In this document: positions 27,009 through 36,057 of the stretch, one piece after another | Numbering within the stretch: position 1 is the first letter of the stretch | Layout of the letters: each line of letters starts with the position of its first letter | Assembly: GCF_002940685.1 (NCBI RefSeq) | Contig: NZ_PNFP01000011.1 | Location: 1-64,000 of the forward strand | Length of the DNA: 64,000 nucleotides | Source: Ensifer adhaerens | GTDB lineage: Bacteria; Pseudomonadota; Alphaproteobacteria; Rhizobiales; Rhizobiaceae | Reading direction: 5' to 3' | The notes under the pieces: generated by a model | What the model saw: only the letters and a program-made list of their open reading frames with translations | What the model was told of the DNA's origin: nothing | The model's database searches: none | Position numbers and translations under genes: made by a program

Positions 27009-28343
27009 CTATGGCCGCGGATCGGTTCGCAGCACCGGTTCGACCTGGGCAATGACATCCGGTTCCGGTCTGGCTGAACGCGCGAGGGCAATGTGGGCGC
27101 AGGCAAGCGCCACGGGCAACAGAAGCGGAAACGGCCAGAACCGGCTATAGGCGTGCGGGACTGCATTGGTGACCAGGAGCAGAATGGAGATATTTGCTGC
27201 GACGCAGCCGGCAAATGGCCGGCCACCCGGAACTCGCGCGACCACAAGTGCCGGGCCGAGGGCGGAGAGCAGCATTACCAGAAGGCCGACCGCCGAGATC
27301 AGGCCGCCCTCCATCCATAGAAGCAGATAGAGGTTGTGCACCGGTTTCTTGAACGCGCTTAATATCCGGTATTGGTCCGCCCCAACGCCGATCAGCAAGG
27401 TGCTGTCGACCTTGCTGATCGCTTCATGGATGAGTTCCACACGAAATTCGAATGTGCCGGCCTGGCCGATGTCACCGGTTTCGAGTGCCCCCAGCACCCG
27501 TTTCTGGAATGTGTCTGGCAGATAGTCCCGCGCCGATGTGCCGACGGCGAGGATCAGGCCGGCAATCACGGCGGCGTAGACAACCAGTCGCTTCCAATTG
27601 ACACCGAGAACGGTGAACACGGTCATTCCCAAGGCGAGCGCAATGAGGCCGGTATTGGAACCGGTCAGCAGGATCCCGTAGATCAGGATCAGCAAGGCGA
27701 AAATGGCGAAGACGCGGTTGATGCGCTTCGTCGTGATCAGCAGAAGCAGGATAGGGACAGCGAGCGCGATCACCGCCGCGCACTCGTTTTCGCGCTCCAT
27801 CAAGCCGCTGAAGCGCCCGCTGCCGCTGACAAAGTTCGTGTTCTTGCGGCCGTCTATATGGATGAGGTAGATGCCCTGGATGCATAGCACGAGTATTGAG
27901 AACACATAGGTCTTCGCGAGCAGGAAGAGTTGGTCCAGCGTACGACCGCCGTATAACAACGCTACGAAGAGATAGGCGTAGAGATACTGCGCGACTACGA
28001 CGACGCCGCGCATGGGATCCGGGGCCGCGATGCTGCTCACGAGCAGACCAGAGGCCAGCATTGTCAGCCCCAGCCACCATAGTCCGCTGCTCAGTCGCCC
28101 GAATAGCTGAAAATCGAGGTTTCCGTTGAATAACGCAAAGCAGAAGCAGAACAAGGCAAGGATGTCGGCCACTGTGTAATTCGTGTCGCCATAGCGAAAA
28201 TAGTTCATGGTGCAGAAGAAGACGGCGCCAATCAGCAGCAGGAATTCGATCCTCCTGGTGAGCACGGTGCCCCGCGTATCGCGGTGCGTGGCTTTCCGGC
28301 TGGGACCCAGCCCGGCCGAAAGGGTATGGTTGAACATGTTCAT
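27009..28343 (-). CDS. Wzy-like O-antigen/EPS polymerase
   Basis: The 444-residue, 10-12-helix protein has the large periplasmic loop and the O-antigen ligase-type core FSGLMERENECAAVIALAVP, followed by GVGADQYRILSAFKKPVHN and LYLLLWMEGG. It could be the polymerase or a ligase; being the only such protein in a Wzx/Wzy cluster supports polymerase. It converges with the sugar transferase gene (3 bp apart). Confidence 0.85.
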   Translation of the reverse strand: MNMFNHTLSAGLGPSRKATHRDTRGTVLTRRIEFLLLIGAVFFCTMNYFRYGDTNYTVADILALFCFCFALFNGNLDFQLFGRLSSGLWWLGLTMLASGLLVSSIAAPDPMRGVVVVAQYLYAYLFVALLYGGRTLDQLFLLAKTYVFSILVLCIQGIYLIHIDGRKNTNFVSGSGRFSGLMERENECAAVIALAVPILLLLITTKRINRVFAIFALLILIYGILLTGSNTGLIALALGMTVFTVLGVNWKRLVVYAAVIAGLILAVGTSARDYLPDTFQKRVLGALETGDIGQAGTFEFRVELIHEAISKVDSTLLIGVGADQYRILSAFKKPVHNLYLLLWMEGGLISAVGLLVMLLSALGPALVVARVPGGRPFAGCVAANISILLLVTNAVPHAYSRFWPFPLLLPVALACAHIALARSARPEPDVIAQVEPVLRTDPRP

Positions 28344-28369
28344 GGCATGCGGTCACCTTCACCCTACAT

Positions 28370-28451
28370 TACAGCACCGCGCGTCTTATCAGACGCGCAA
28401 AGATTGCTGTAGAACTTTGAATTCCTGCATGTTTTTGTCTTTTAATCGGCT
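28370..28451 (-). repeat. Intergenic palindromic repeat element, copy 1
   Basis: On the minus strand this reads AGCCGATTAAAAGACAAAAA, then CATGCAGGAATTC, ending in a two-part hairpin: outer TACAGCA/TGCTGTA (28370-28376, 28405-28411), inner GCGCGTCT/AGACGCGC around loop TATC. A close second copy lies at 41339-41419. Both are in sense orientation downstream of a stop codon, here cysQ. It may be a REP/RIME-like element or a 3' RNA hairpin. Confidence 0.75.
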
Positions 28452-28541
28452 ACGATTAGAGGAGATATCCTGCAGGCCGCGCATCCTTTCGGCACACCGA
28501 ACCCAACCAGCCTTTGCGCTTATTCCTCGCCTTCGGGCACT

Positions 28542-29366
28542 CTACCCGCTTTCCCTTCCATCCGCTTCCTTTTCGCGCCCCTCCGGGCCGCAATCGCGCC
28601 CCCAGCCGATGAAGCCGGGATTGGCGAAATCGCAGTCGTTTGCCTGGCGTCGCTTTCCGTAGCGAAAAGGCTGCCCGTCGAGCGTCGTGACGCGGCCACC
28701 GGCCGCACGCAATACCGCATCGCCGGCGGCCGTATCCCATTCCATCGTGCGCCCGAAACGCGGATAGACATCGGCAAGGCCTTCGGCGAGCAGGCAGAAC
28801 TTCAGCGAGGAGCCAATCGACGTGCAGTCGCGGATCGCGTTCCTCGCAAGAAAGTCCGCCGTTTCCGCATCGCTGTGCGAACGGCTGGCGACCGCCGTCA
28901 GGCTCGCAGGTCGCGTCCGGCAGCGTATTTCCGTCGTTTCGATGACGGCAAAGTCGGCGGCCACCTGAAACTTCGCGGCCCGCCCCCCTTCGGCAACATA
29001 GCCCACTTGCCGGGCAGGTGCGAAGACGACGCCGGCCACCGGCTCGCCATCGCTGATCAGCGCGATGTTGACGGTGAAATCGCTGCGCCGGTTGATGAAT
29101 TCCTTGGTACCGTCGAGCGGATCGACGAGAAAGAAGCGTTGACCTTCGATTTCGGGCACGGCGCCGGCCGCGACGGACTCCTCGGCCACCACCGGAATAT
29201 CGGGGAAGCTTCGCGCCAGAATGGCAAGGATGATCTCTTCAGCACAGCGATCGGCTTCGGTGACTGGCGAACAATCGGCCTTTTCATCGACCGCGATGTC
29301 ACGCGCGTAGACGTCGAGAATAGCCTTGCCGGCCTCTATCGCTGCGGCCGTGAGCGTATCGATCAT
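28542..29366 (-). CDS. cysQ: 3'(2'),5'-bisphosphate nucleotidase
   Basis: An inositol-monophosphatase-fold protein of 274 residues with the metal-binding VVAEES, DPLDGTKEFINRR and EWDTAAGDAVL motifs. CysQ hydrolyses PAP (and PAPS), recycling the by-product of sulfotransferases. Its place as last gene after cysD and cysNC points to sulfate transfer rather than only cysteine synthesis. Confidence 0.92.
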   Translation of the reverse strand: MIDTLTAAAIEAGKAILDVYARDIAVDEKADCSPVTEADRCAEEIILAILARSFPDIPVVAEESVAAGAVPEIEGQRFFLVDPLDGTKEFINRRSDFTVNIALISDGEPVAGVVFAPARQVGYVAEGGRAAKFQVAADFAVIETTEIRCRTRPASLTAVASRSHSDAETADFLARNAIRDCTSIGSSLKFCLLAEGLADVYPRFGRTMEWDTAAGDAVLRAAGGRVTTLDGQPFRYGKRRQANDCDFANPGFIGWGRDCGPEGREKEADGRESG

Positions 29367-29420
29367 CGTCTCTCTCCGTAGTGCCGCTGGCGTCGTCGTC
29401 CTTGCTCGCCGAACTTGGCG

Positions 29421-31313
29421 TCATTGATTGTCCAGGTAGGCCTCGATCTCGCCCGCAAGCGTCGTGACCTCACGGCCGACGGTATGGAGGTGGATTTCGG
29501 GCGTCTCGGGGCGCTCGTAAGGCGAACTGATGCCGGTGAAATTGCGGATCTCGCCGGCAAGCGCCTTCTTGTAGAGACCCTTGGGATCGCGACGTGCGCA
29601 TTCCTCGATCGGTGTGTCGACGAAGATCTCGATGAATTCGCCGGGACCGAACAGCTCGCGGGCCATGCGGCGCTCCGAGCGGAAGGGCGAGATGAACGAC
29701 ACGAGCACGATCAGGCCCGCCTCGGTCATGAGCTTCGCGACCTCGGCCACGCGCCTGATGTTTTCGACCCGGTCTTCTTCGGTAAAGCCGAGATCCCGGT
29801 TGAGGCCATGCCGGACGTTGTCGCCATCGAGCAGGAACGTGTGTTTGCCCCGGGCGTGCAGCATTTTCTCCACGGTATTGGCAATCGTCGATTTCCCGGA
29901 GCCCGAGAAACCGGTGAACCACAGCACGCGTGGTGTCTGATGATTGAGCGCGGCTCGCGCCTTCTTGTTGATGTCGAGTGCCTGCCAATGAACGTTGAGC
30001 GCGCGACGCAGCGGAAAGTCGATCATGCCGGCGCCGACTGTCGCGTTGCTGAACCGATCGATCAGCACAAAGTTGCCGGTGATACGATTGTCCTTGTAGC
30101 TGTCGAAGACGATGGGCGCCTGGGTGGAAAGATTGCAGACGCCGATCTCGTTCATGCGCAGTGACTTTGCCGCTTCCTCGGCAAAGCTGTTGACGTCGAT
30201 CTGGTGTTTGAGGCTGGTGATCGTCGCGCTGACGCTGTCGACTTCCGTGCGCAGGATGTAGCTACGCCCTGGAAGCATCGGATCCGGGTGAAGCCAGATC
30301 ACGTGCGCCATGAACTGATCGGCGACATGCGGCCGGTCCTCTGGCGGTACGAGCATGTTGCCGCGCGAGATGTCGAGTTCGTCCTCAAGCACCAGCGTGA
30401 CCGACTGGCCCTCGACCGCGCGCGAAATATTGCCGTCGTAGGTGACGATTTCCTTGATCCTGGAAAGCTGGCCGGATTTCGCCACCGCGATCGGATCGCC
30501 GACAGCGACGCTGCCCGACGCCACCTGGCCGGCAAAGCCGCGGAAGTCGAGATTTGGGCGAAGGACAAGCTGGACCGGGAAGCGGAAGGCCGCTTCGGCA
30601 GCCTCTTCCTCGATCGGAACCGTCTCGAGATGCTCCAATAGCGTCGGTCCGCCGTACCAGGGCATGTTCGGCGAGCGGCTCGTCATGTTGTCGCCGAAGC
30701 GCGCCGAGATCGGTATCGGCGTGATCGTCGTGAAGCCGAGATTCTCGGCGAACTCTCTGTAGTCGGCCACGATCGTGTCGAAGACCCGGCGGTCAAAACC
30801 AACGAGATCGATCTTGTTGACGGCAAGAACGACATGGCGCACCCCAAGCAGAGACGCGATGAAGGAATGCCGCCGCGTCTGACGAAGAATGCCTTTGCGG
30901 CTGTCGACAAGCACGACCGCGAGAGCGGCCGTCGACGCCGCGGTGACCATGTTGCGGGTGTATTCCTCGTGCCCCGGCGCATCGGCCACGATGAACTTGC
31001 GGCGCGACGTGGCGAAGAAGCGATAGGCAACGTCGATGGTGATGCCCTGCTCCCTCTCGGCCTCCAGGCCGTCGATCAGAAGCGCAAAATCAATGTCGCC
31101 GTGGTTGGCGCTGTTTCGTTTGGTCTCGCGCTTGAGCGCTGCGAGCTGGTCGTCGAACAACAGCTTGCTGTCATAGAGCAGCCGGCCGATCAGTGTCGAC
31201 TTGCCGTCGTCGACCGAACCACAGGTCATGAACCGCAGAAGCGACTTCTTCTCCTGCTTGGCGAGATACTCGAGCACGCTGCCCGGTGTTGCGGGGATGC
31301 TGGCAGTCATCAA
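29421..31313 (-). CDS. cysNC: Bifunctional sulfate adenylyltransferase subunit 1 / APS kinase
   Basis: The 630-residue fusion begins with a CysN GTPase ([35 protein letters not shown]; about 1-440) and ends with an APS kinase ([34 protein letters not shown]; about 450-630). With CysD it makes APS and then PAPS. Fused NodQ-type enzymes commonly supply PAPS to sulfotransferases in rhizobia. It overlaps cysD by an ATGA, so the two are translationally coupled. Confidence 0.95.
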   Translation of the reverse strand: MMTASIPATPGSVLEYLAKQEKKSLLRFMTCGSVDDGKSTLIGRLLYDSKLLFDDQLAALKRETKRNSANHGDIDFALLIDGLEAEREQGITIDVAYRFFATSRRKFIVADAPGHEEYTRNMVTAASTAALAVVLVDSRKGILRQTRRHSFIASLLGVRHVVLAVNKIDLVGFDRRVFDTIVADYREFAENLGFTTITPIPISARFGDNMTSRSPNMPWYGGPTLLEHLETVPIEEEAAEAAFRFPVQLVLRPNLDFRGFAGQVASGSVAVGDPIAVAKSGQLSRIKEIVTYDGNISRAVEGQSVTLVLEDELDISRGNMLVPPEDRPHVADQFMAHVIWLHPDPMLPGRSYILRTEVDSVSATITSLKHQIDVNSFAEEAAKSLRMNEIGVCNLSTQAPIVFDSYKDNRITGNFVLIDRFSNATVGAGMIDFPLRRALNVHWQALDINKKARAALNHQTPRVLWFTGFSGSGKSTIANTVEKMLHARGKHTFLLDGDNVRHGLNRDLGFTEEDRVENIRRVAEVAKLMTEAGLIVLVSFISPFRSERRMARELFGPGEFIEIFVDTPIEECARRDPKGLYKKALAGEIRNFTGISSPYERPETPEIHLHTVGREVTTLAGEIEAYLDNQ

Positions 31314-32209
31314 AAGTACCCCTCCCGCTTTTTCTTCTCCATCGATGCGGCCTCGTCCGCATCGATCAGGCGGCCGTGCCTTTCAGACGTGCGGGCGGTC
31401 AGCATTTCTCGGACGATGTCCTGGAGCGTCGTGGCTTTGGATTCGATCGCAGCGGTGAGCGGGTAGCAGCCAAGGGTGCGAAACCGCACCAGCCGCTGTT
31501 CGACCTTCTCGTCTTCGTGGAGCGGCATTCGCTCGTCATCCACCATGATCAGCATGCCGTTCCGTTCGACGACCGGGCGGCGTGCGGCGAAGTAGAGCGG
31601 CACGATCGGGATGTTTTCCTTGAGGATGTATTGCCAGATGTCGAGTTCCGTCCAGTTGGACAGGGGAAAGACGCGAATGGACTCGGATGGACCGACACGG
31701 GTGTTGTAGCTCTTCCACATTTCCGGCCGCTGGTTCTTCGGATCCCAGGCGTGCTGGACGTTGCGGAAGGAGAAGATGCGCTCCTTTGCCCTGCTCTTTT
31801 CCTCGTCCCGCCGCGCGCCTCCGAACGCGGCATCGAAGCCGTATTTGTCGAGCGCCTGGCGCAGGGCGATGGTCTTCATCACATGCGTGTGGACGTTGGA
31901 GCCATGGGTGAAGGGGTTGATTTTCTGCTCGACGCCGTCGCGGTTGATATGGACGAGCAGGTCGATGCCGAGTTCGGCGGCCGTGCGGTCGCGAAACTCA
32001 ATCATCTCGCGGAACTTCCAAGTGGTGTCGACATGGAGGAACGGGAAAGGCGGCTTGCCGGGATAAAACGCCTTCATCGCCAGATGCAGCATGACGGAGG
32101 AATCCTTGCCCACCGAATAGAGCATGACCGGCTTCGCAAAGGTTGCGGCGACCTCTCTGAATATGTGGATCGCCTCGGCTTCGAGGCGCTGTAAATGAGT
32201 TAAGGGCAT
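31310..32209 (-). CDS. cysD: Sulfate adenylyltransferase subunit 2
   Basis: The 299-residue PP-loop protein has [20 protein letters not shown] near residue 28 and the conserved [19 protein letters not shown]. CysD/NodP pairs with CysN to adenylate sulfate. It is the first gene of the three-gene sulfate-activation operon; an AT-rich gap of about 100 bp separates it from gtrA and probably carries its promoter. No assimilatory reductase genes are nearby. Confidence 0.95.
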   Translation of the reverse strand: MPLTHLQRLEAEAIHIFREVAATFAKPVMLYSVGKDSSVMLHLAMKAFYPGKPPFPFLHVDTTWKFREMIEFRDRTAAELGIDLLVHINRDGVEQKINPFTHGSNVHTHVMKTIALRQALDKYGFDAAFGGARRDEEKSRAKERIFSFRNVQHAWDPKNQRPEMWKSYNTRVGPSESIRVFPLSNWTELDIWQYILKENIPIVPLYFAARRPVVERNGMLIMVDDERMPLHEDEKVEQRLVRFRTLGCYPLTAAIESKATTLQDIVREMLTARTSERHGRLIDADEAASMEKKKREGYF

Positions 32210-32311
32210 CGGTGCGAATACTCCAAAACTGCAAAATATAAAATTATAAAAACTTCAACTATATATTTGTTTCAGCTGGTGTAGTTTGACAACGTAACTA
32301 TATTTATTGTT

Positions 32312-32749
32312 TTAGGCGTTATTTCTTGTGGGCGTACTTGTCGCGCCTGAGCCGCGAAAGACCCAAAGTCGCGACGCCAGATAATTCCAGACAAAGACGA
32401 TCGGAACGCTGATCACCTTGGCGACCGGTGCCGGGATCAGGAGGGCAAGGCCCGCGACGATCGCCGTCGATATGAAGAGGCCCGTCAGGGTGGCGGCAAC
32501 GAACTTCACGGCCTGCACATGGCTGCGGGCGGCACGGAAGGTCCAGGCGCGATTGAGCATGTAGCTGACCGCGATGCCGCAGGAATAGGAAACGAGGTTG
32601 GACGGCGTTGGCGGCGCCCCTGCAAGATAGAACGTGTTGAACAACGCCATGTCGAGCAAGGTCGTCACGGCGCCAACGGCCGCAAACCGGGCAAGCGTTT
32701 CGCCGGCGCGTTGCCGGGGGCTAGCGTCTTTTGTTGTCGGCAGCGACAT
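32312..32749 (-). CDS. GtrA-family membrane protein
   Basis: At 145 residues with four hydrophobic helices, it matches GtrA: RFAAVGAVTTLLDMALFNTF at the start and VWNYLASRLWVF at the end. GtrA proteins are thought to flip undecaprenyl-phosphate-linked sugars made by GtrB. The ATG at 32749 lies inside the 3' end of the GT2 gene, so translation is coupled. This ends a seven-gene operon beginning with CDP-sugar genes. Confidence 0.88.
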   Translation of the reverse strand: MSLPTTKDASPRQRAGETLARFAAVGAVTTLLDMALFNTFYLAGAPPTPSNLVSYSCGIAVSYMLNRAWTFRAARSHVQAVKFVAATLTGLFISTAIVAGLALLIPAPVAKVISVPIVFVWNYLASRLWVFRGSGATSTPTRNNA

Positions 32750-33734
32750 CGCCGCGCCTCCAATCCGGCATCGCCGGCGTCGGGCGCCGGTGTTCGTCAT
32801 TGTTGATTGAAGCTTCGATGATCGGGGCCGGCCTGTGCTTCGACTGCATGAAGATGCGGCCGACATATTCGCCCATGATCCCGAGAAAGATCGCGTTCAG
32901 GGTGATGGAGAGCAACAGCAGCATCGTGGTCGTGGCAAAGCCGGCGGGCCAGTCCTGCCCGAACAGAAGCTTGCCGACGAGGTAGGCGAACAGAAGCAGG
33001 AGCGTGGCGGTGCCCATGACGAGGCTCGCCATCGAGGCGAGCCTGAGGGGTGTCAGCGAATGGTTGAGAATGCCGTCGACGGCAAGCGAGAGCATCGCTT
33101 TGAACGGGAACTTGCTTTCGCCGGCGACACGGGCCTGACGGTCATATTCGAAGCCGACCTGGGAAAACCCCATGGCGCTGATGAGGCCACGCAGATAGGG
33201 AGACGTGTCGTCGACCTTGCGCAGTTCGTCGAGGATGCACCTGTCGACGAGCCTGAATTCGCCGGCGTTGAGCGGCAGATCGTCCTCGCTGAGCGCGTTG
33301 ATGCACCAGTAGAAGGCGCGACGGATGTGCGTCGTCAGCCATCCGTCGGTGAGCGTCCGGCGAATGCCGTAGACCACCTGGTGCCCCTTCAGCCAGAGAT
33401 CGATCATGCCGGGTATGAGGTGCGGCGGATCCTGCAGGTCGCAGTCGATCTGCACCGAGCAATCTCCGGTCGCCGCCTTGTAGGCCACGAGCAGCGAGCG
33501 CTGATAGCCGATGTTGCGGCTGAAGCGGATCACCCGAACGCTCGGATCCTCGCTCGCGATCTCCGTCAGGATCTCGAAGGTTCTGTCGGTGGAGTGGTTG
33601 TCCGTGAAGATGATTTCGCGGTCGTATTCGGGCAAGCTGCCGAACATGTCGACGATCGCCTCGTGGGCGCGCCGGACATTGGCCTCTTCGTTGTAGGCCG
33701 GAACCAGGATCGAGATTTTCTGCCTCTTTTTCAT
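32721..33734 (-). CDS. GtrB/DPM1-like polyprenyl-phosphate glycosyltransferase
   Basis: The 337-residue protein has an N-terminal GT2 domain (ISILVPAYNEEANVRRAHEA, TDNHSTDRTFEIL, QIDCDLQDPP, the DxD-type metal site) and two C-terminal membrane helices at about 235-300. This is the GtrB/ArnC/DPM1 architecture, which moves a sugar from a nucleotide to undecaprenyl phosphate. Position downstream of rfbF-rfbG-dehydratase genes suggests the donor is the CDP-sugar made by the same operon; classical GtrB uses UDP-glucose, so this is inference. Confidence 0.9.
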   Translation of the reverse strand: MKKRQKISILVPAYNEEANVRRAHEAIVDMFGSLPEYDREIIFTDNHSTDRTFEILTEIASEDPSVRVIRFSRNIGYQRSLLVAYKAATGDCSVQIDCDLQDPPHLIPGMIDLWLKGHQVVYGIRRTLTDGWLTTHIRRAFYWCINALSEDDLPLNAGEFRLVDRCILDELRKVDDTSPYLRGLISAMGFSQVGFEYDRQARVAGESKFPFKAMLSLAVDGILNHSLTPLRLASMASLVMGTATLLLLFAYLVGKLLFGQDWPAGFATTTMLLLLSITLNAIFLGIMGEYVGRIFMQSKHRPAPIIEASINNDEHRRPTPAMPDWRRGDVAADNKRR

Positions 33735-33753
33735 CTCGTCGTCACCACCATCT

Positions 33754-34734
33754 TCACGCCGTTTCTCGCGACAAACGGCCGTCGTTCGAACCGGGCAGCG
33801 CGGGCGCCTGCCGGTGCCACTCGACCGTACGGGTTATTCCTTCGCGCAAGGGGATGCGCGCACTCCAACCGAAGAGGTCCTTGGCGCGCGCCGTAGATGC
33901 GCGCAACTCGCGCGCACCCGCGGACATTCCTCCCAGACGATATTCGATGAGATCAGGGTTGGCGCCCGTCCGCTCGACGATGAGTTCGGCGACCTCCCGC
34001 ATAGTTGGTGCGACGCCGCTTGCGACATTGACGAGCCGCGTGCTGACCGGGGCGTCGGCGATGCGAAGCAGCGCGTCGACAACGTCGCTCACATGAAGCA
34101 GGTCGCGACGATCACCGGGATGGTGGACGATGCAGGGCTGACCGGCAAGGCAACGTTCGATGAACAGCGGGATCATGAATTCGGTCGACTGCGTTGGACC
34201 GTAGACCAGAGCCAGTCGGGCGGTGATCACGGGGAAGGGCAAGCGCCTCTGCAATCCGCCGATGAGGTGGGTTGCAGCCGCGAGTTCGGCACCATAGGCG
34301 GTGACGGGCATTTCCCGGCTATCTTCCTCATAGGGTCTAGGCGCGGTGCCGTATTCGGCAATCGATCCGGATCTGATGATTTTCAGGGGCGGATGGCGAA
34401 CGCTGCTCGCGGCGCCGAGAAGGTTCAACAAAGCGGTGAGGTGTTCCTTGATGCCTGCCTTGGCGTCGCCCAACTCCGCTTCCTCGCGTCTTCTCGGGCG
34501 CGCGGCGAGATGGAAGACGAATTCCGGTGAGACCTCCGACAGGCAACGCTTCATGGCGTCTTCCGACTGGAGGTCGAAGTTGTGCCGTTTAATTGACTGA
34601 TCGAACGCATCGAGCCGGCTGTCGTCGGAGCCGGGCCGAACCACGACGTGGATTTCGTGGCCGACATCAAGGCAGGCCCGCGTCACATGCGAACCAATGA
34701 AGCCAGCCGCGCCGGTAATCAGAACCCTCGACAT
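33754..34734 (-). CDS. NAD(P)-dependent epimerase/reductase, extended SDR, active site altered
   Basis: A 326-residue extended SDR with nucleotide motif LITGAAGFIGSHV and SGSIAEYG. The catalytic YxxxK site reads YGAEL, so the lysine is replaced by leucine while the tyrosine remains. The family normally reduces or epimerises nucleotide-4-keto sugars, and the operon suggests a last step on a CDP-4-keto-deoxyhexose. With the Lys missing it may bind without catalysis or work by another route. It sits 19 bp ahead of the GT2 gene. Confidence 0.82.
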   Translation of the reverse strand: MSRVLITGAAGFIGSHVTRACLDVGHEIHVVVRPGSDDSRLDAFDQSIKRHNFDLQSEDAMKRCLSEVSPEFVFHLAARPRRREEAELGDAKAGIKEHLTALLNLLGAASSVRHPPLKIIRSGSIAEYGTAPRPYEEDSREMPVTAYGAELAAATHLIGGLQRRLPFPVITARLALVYGPTQSTEFMIPLFIERCLAGQPCIVHHPGDRRDLLHVSDVVDALLRIADAPVSTRLVNVASGVAPTMREVAELIVERTGANPDLIEYRLGGMSAGARELRASTARAKDLFGWSARIPLREGITRTVEWHRQAPALPGSNDGRLSRETA

Positions 34735-34782
34735 TGCCTATTCCCACTTGAGCCGGACAGCCGGACCGAAGCCCCAACCAAG

Positions 34783-34812
34783 TGCGTTTCCACCGCGACG
34801 GGTGGAAACGCA
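34783..34812. terminator. Intercistronic hairpin inside the CDP-sugar operon
   Basis: TGCGTTTCCACC (34783-34794) pairs perfectly with GGTGGAAACGCA (34801-34812) around a six-base loop, in the 93-bp gap between the C-methyltransferase and SDR genes. No T run follows on the minus strand, so it may attenuate or be an mRNA processing/stability hairpin. Confidence 0.5.
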
Positions 34813-34827
34813 TCACCCCCGTCGTGT

Positions 34828-36057
34828 TCAGTTGACCATGGTGGGGTAGGGCAACGGTACGAGGAAGCGGCCGCCTTGCGCGGCGAAGTCCGTCTGCTGC
34901 GCGCGGATCTCATCGAAGAAATTCCACGCCAGCACCAGGAGCACGCCGGGCGCATCCTTCCTCAACACGTCCGGGGAGCGGATCGGTATCTTCATGCCCG
35001 GCGAATACAGGCCCTGCTTCAGGGCGTTCCGGTCAACCAGGTAATCGAGCCTGTCCGGGCCGATCCCAAAGTAGTTGAGGAGGGTGTTGCCCTTGGCCGG
35101 CGCCCCATAGCCCGCGACGGTGACGCCGTCTTTCTTGAGCTGGTCCAGCATGGCGATCAGATCGACGCCGATCTTCCGGATGCGCTCGGCAAAGGCAAGA
35201 TAGGTATCCGCCTCGAGCATCCCTGCATCCAGCTCCTCCGCAAGCATCTCGCTGACGATCGCCGTCGGGGGCGTCGCCGTTGCGGCGTGCTTGAGGAAAA
35301 CTCGCATCGAACCTCCATGCACGCCGAGACGATGAACATCGACGACGTCGAGGTCGAAGTATCCGCCGAGCTTGACGAGCGAGAGCAGGCTGAACTCGGA
35401 TACATGCTCGTGATAGATCGTGTCGAACTCGTTGTTTTCGAGAAGATTCTTCGCCCAGGGCACTTCGATGACGAAGACGCCATCATCGGCCAACCAGTCC
35501 TTGATGCCGGCCATGAAGTCATGAAGATCGCCGATGTGGTTGAACGTGTTCGTCGTAACGATCGCCTTTGCCGGACCGTACTCGCTGACCAGCCGAGCCG
35601 AGCCGCTGTGGGTGAAGTAGCCGACGTCCACGTTCACCCCGCGCGAGCGGGCGATCTCGGCCAGGTTTGCCGCAGGATCGACGCCGAGCGTCTTGCCGCC
35701 GACCTTGTTGCACGCCGAAAGCAGAAGGCCGTCATTGCAGCCGATGTCGACGATCAGTCCGCCGCCGGCGACCTTCTTCAAGACGCCGGCCAGCCCTGCA
35801 AAATGGTCGTGCATGGATGTGGCGCTCGATGGGACGTAGAGATAGTGCTCGAAGAAGCCGTCGGGAACCTGGTCGGAAACCTGGATCAATCCGCAGGTCA
35901 GGCAGGCCTGCGAGTCCAGCGGATACATGGGCTGGTCCTCGGGCACATCTTCCGGACGCACGAAGCTGTTTGCCGGCGGGTGATCGCCCATGCATAGAAA
36001 CGTCAGCGGGTCGGCTGCAAGGCAAGCGCGGCATCTCGTAAGGCGTGTCATCTTCAA
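34828..36057 (-). CDS. Sugar C-methyltransferase (TylC3-like)
   Basis: At 409 residues it has all three parts of the family: an N-terminal zinc domain with CRAC and CLTCGL, a SAM-binding domain (GLIVDIGCNDGLLLSA) with EHVSEFSLLSL, and the C-terminal C-methyltransferase domain (VAGYGAPAKGNTLLNYFGIG). Such enzymes add a methyl to C3 (sometimes C5) of nucleotide 4-keto-deoxysugars, giving branched sugars. Its ATG overlaps the stop of the PLP-enzyme gene upstream, tying it to the CDP-sugar pathway. Confidence 0.9.
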   Translation of the reverse strand: MKMTRLTRCRACLAADPLTFLCMGDHPPANSFVRPEDVPEDQPMYPLDSQACLTCGLIQVSDQVPDGFFEHYLYVPSSATSMHDHFAGLAGVLKKVAGGGLIVDIGCNDGLLLSACNKVGGKTLGVDPAANLAEIARSRGVNVDVGYFTHSGSARLVSEYGPAKAIVTTNTFNHIGDLHDFMAGIKDWLADDGVFVIEVPWAKNLLENNEFDTIYHEHVSEFSLLSLVKLGGYFDLDVVDVHRLGVHGGSMRVFLKHAATATPPTAIVSEMLAEELDAGMLEADTYLAFAERIRKIGVDLIAMLDQLKKDGVTVAGYGAPAKGNTLLNYFGIGPDRLDYLVDRNALKQGLYSPGMKIPIRSPDVLRKDAPGVLLVLAWNFFDEIRAQQTDFAAQGGRFLVPLPYPTMVN

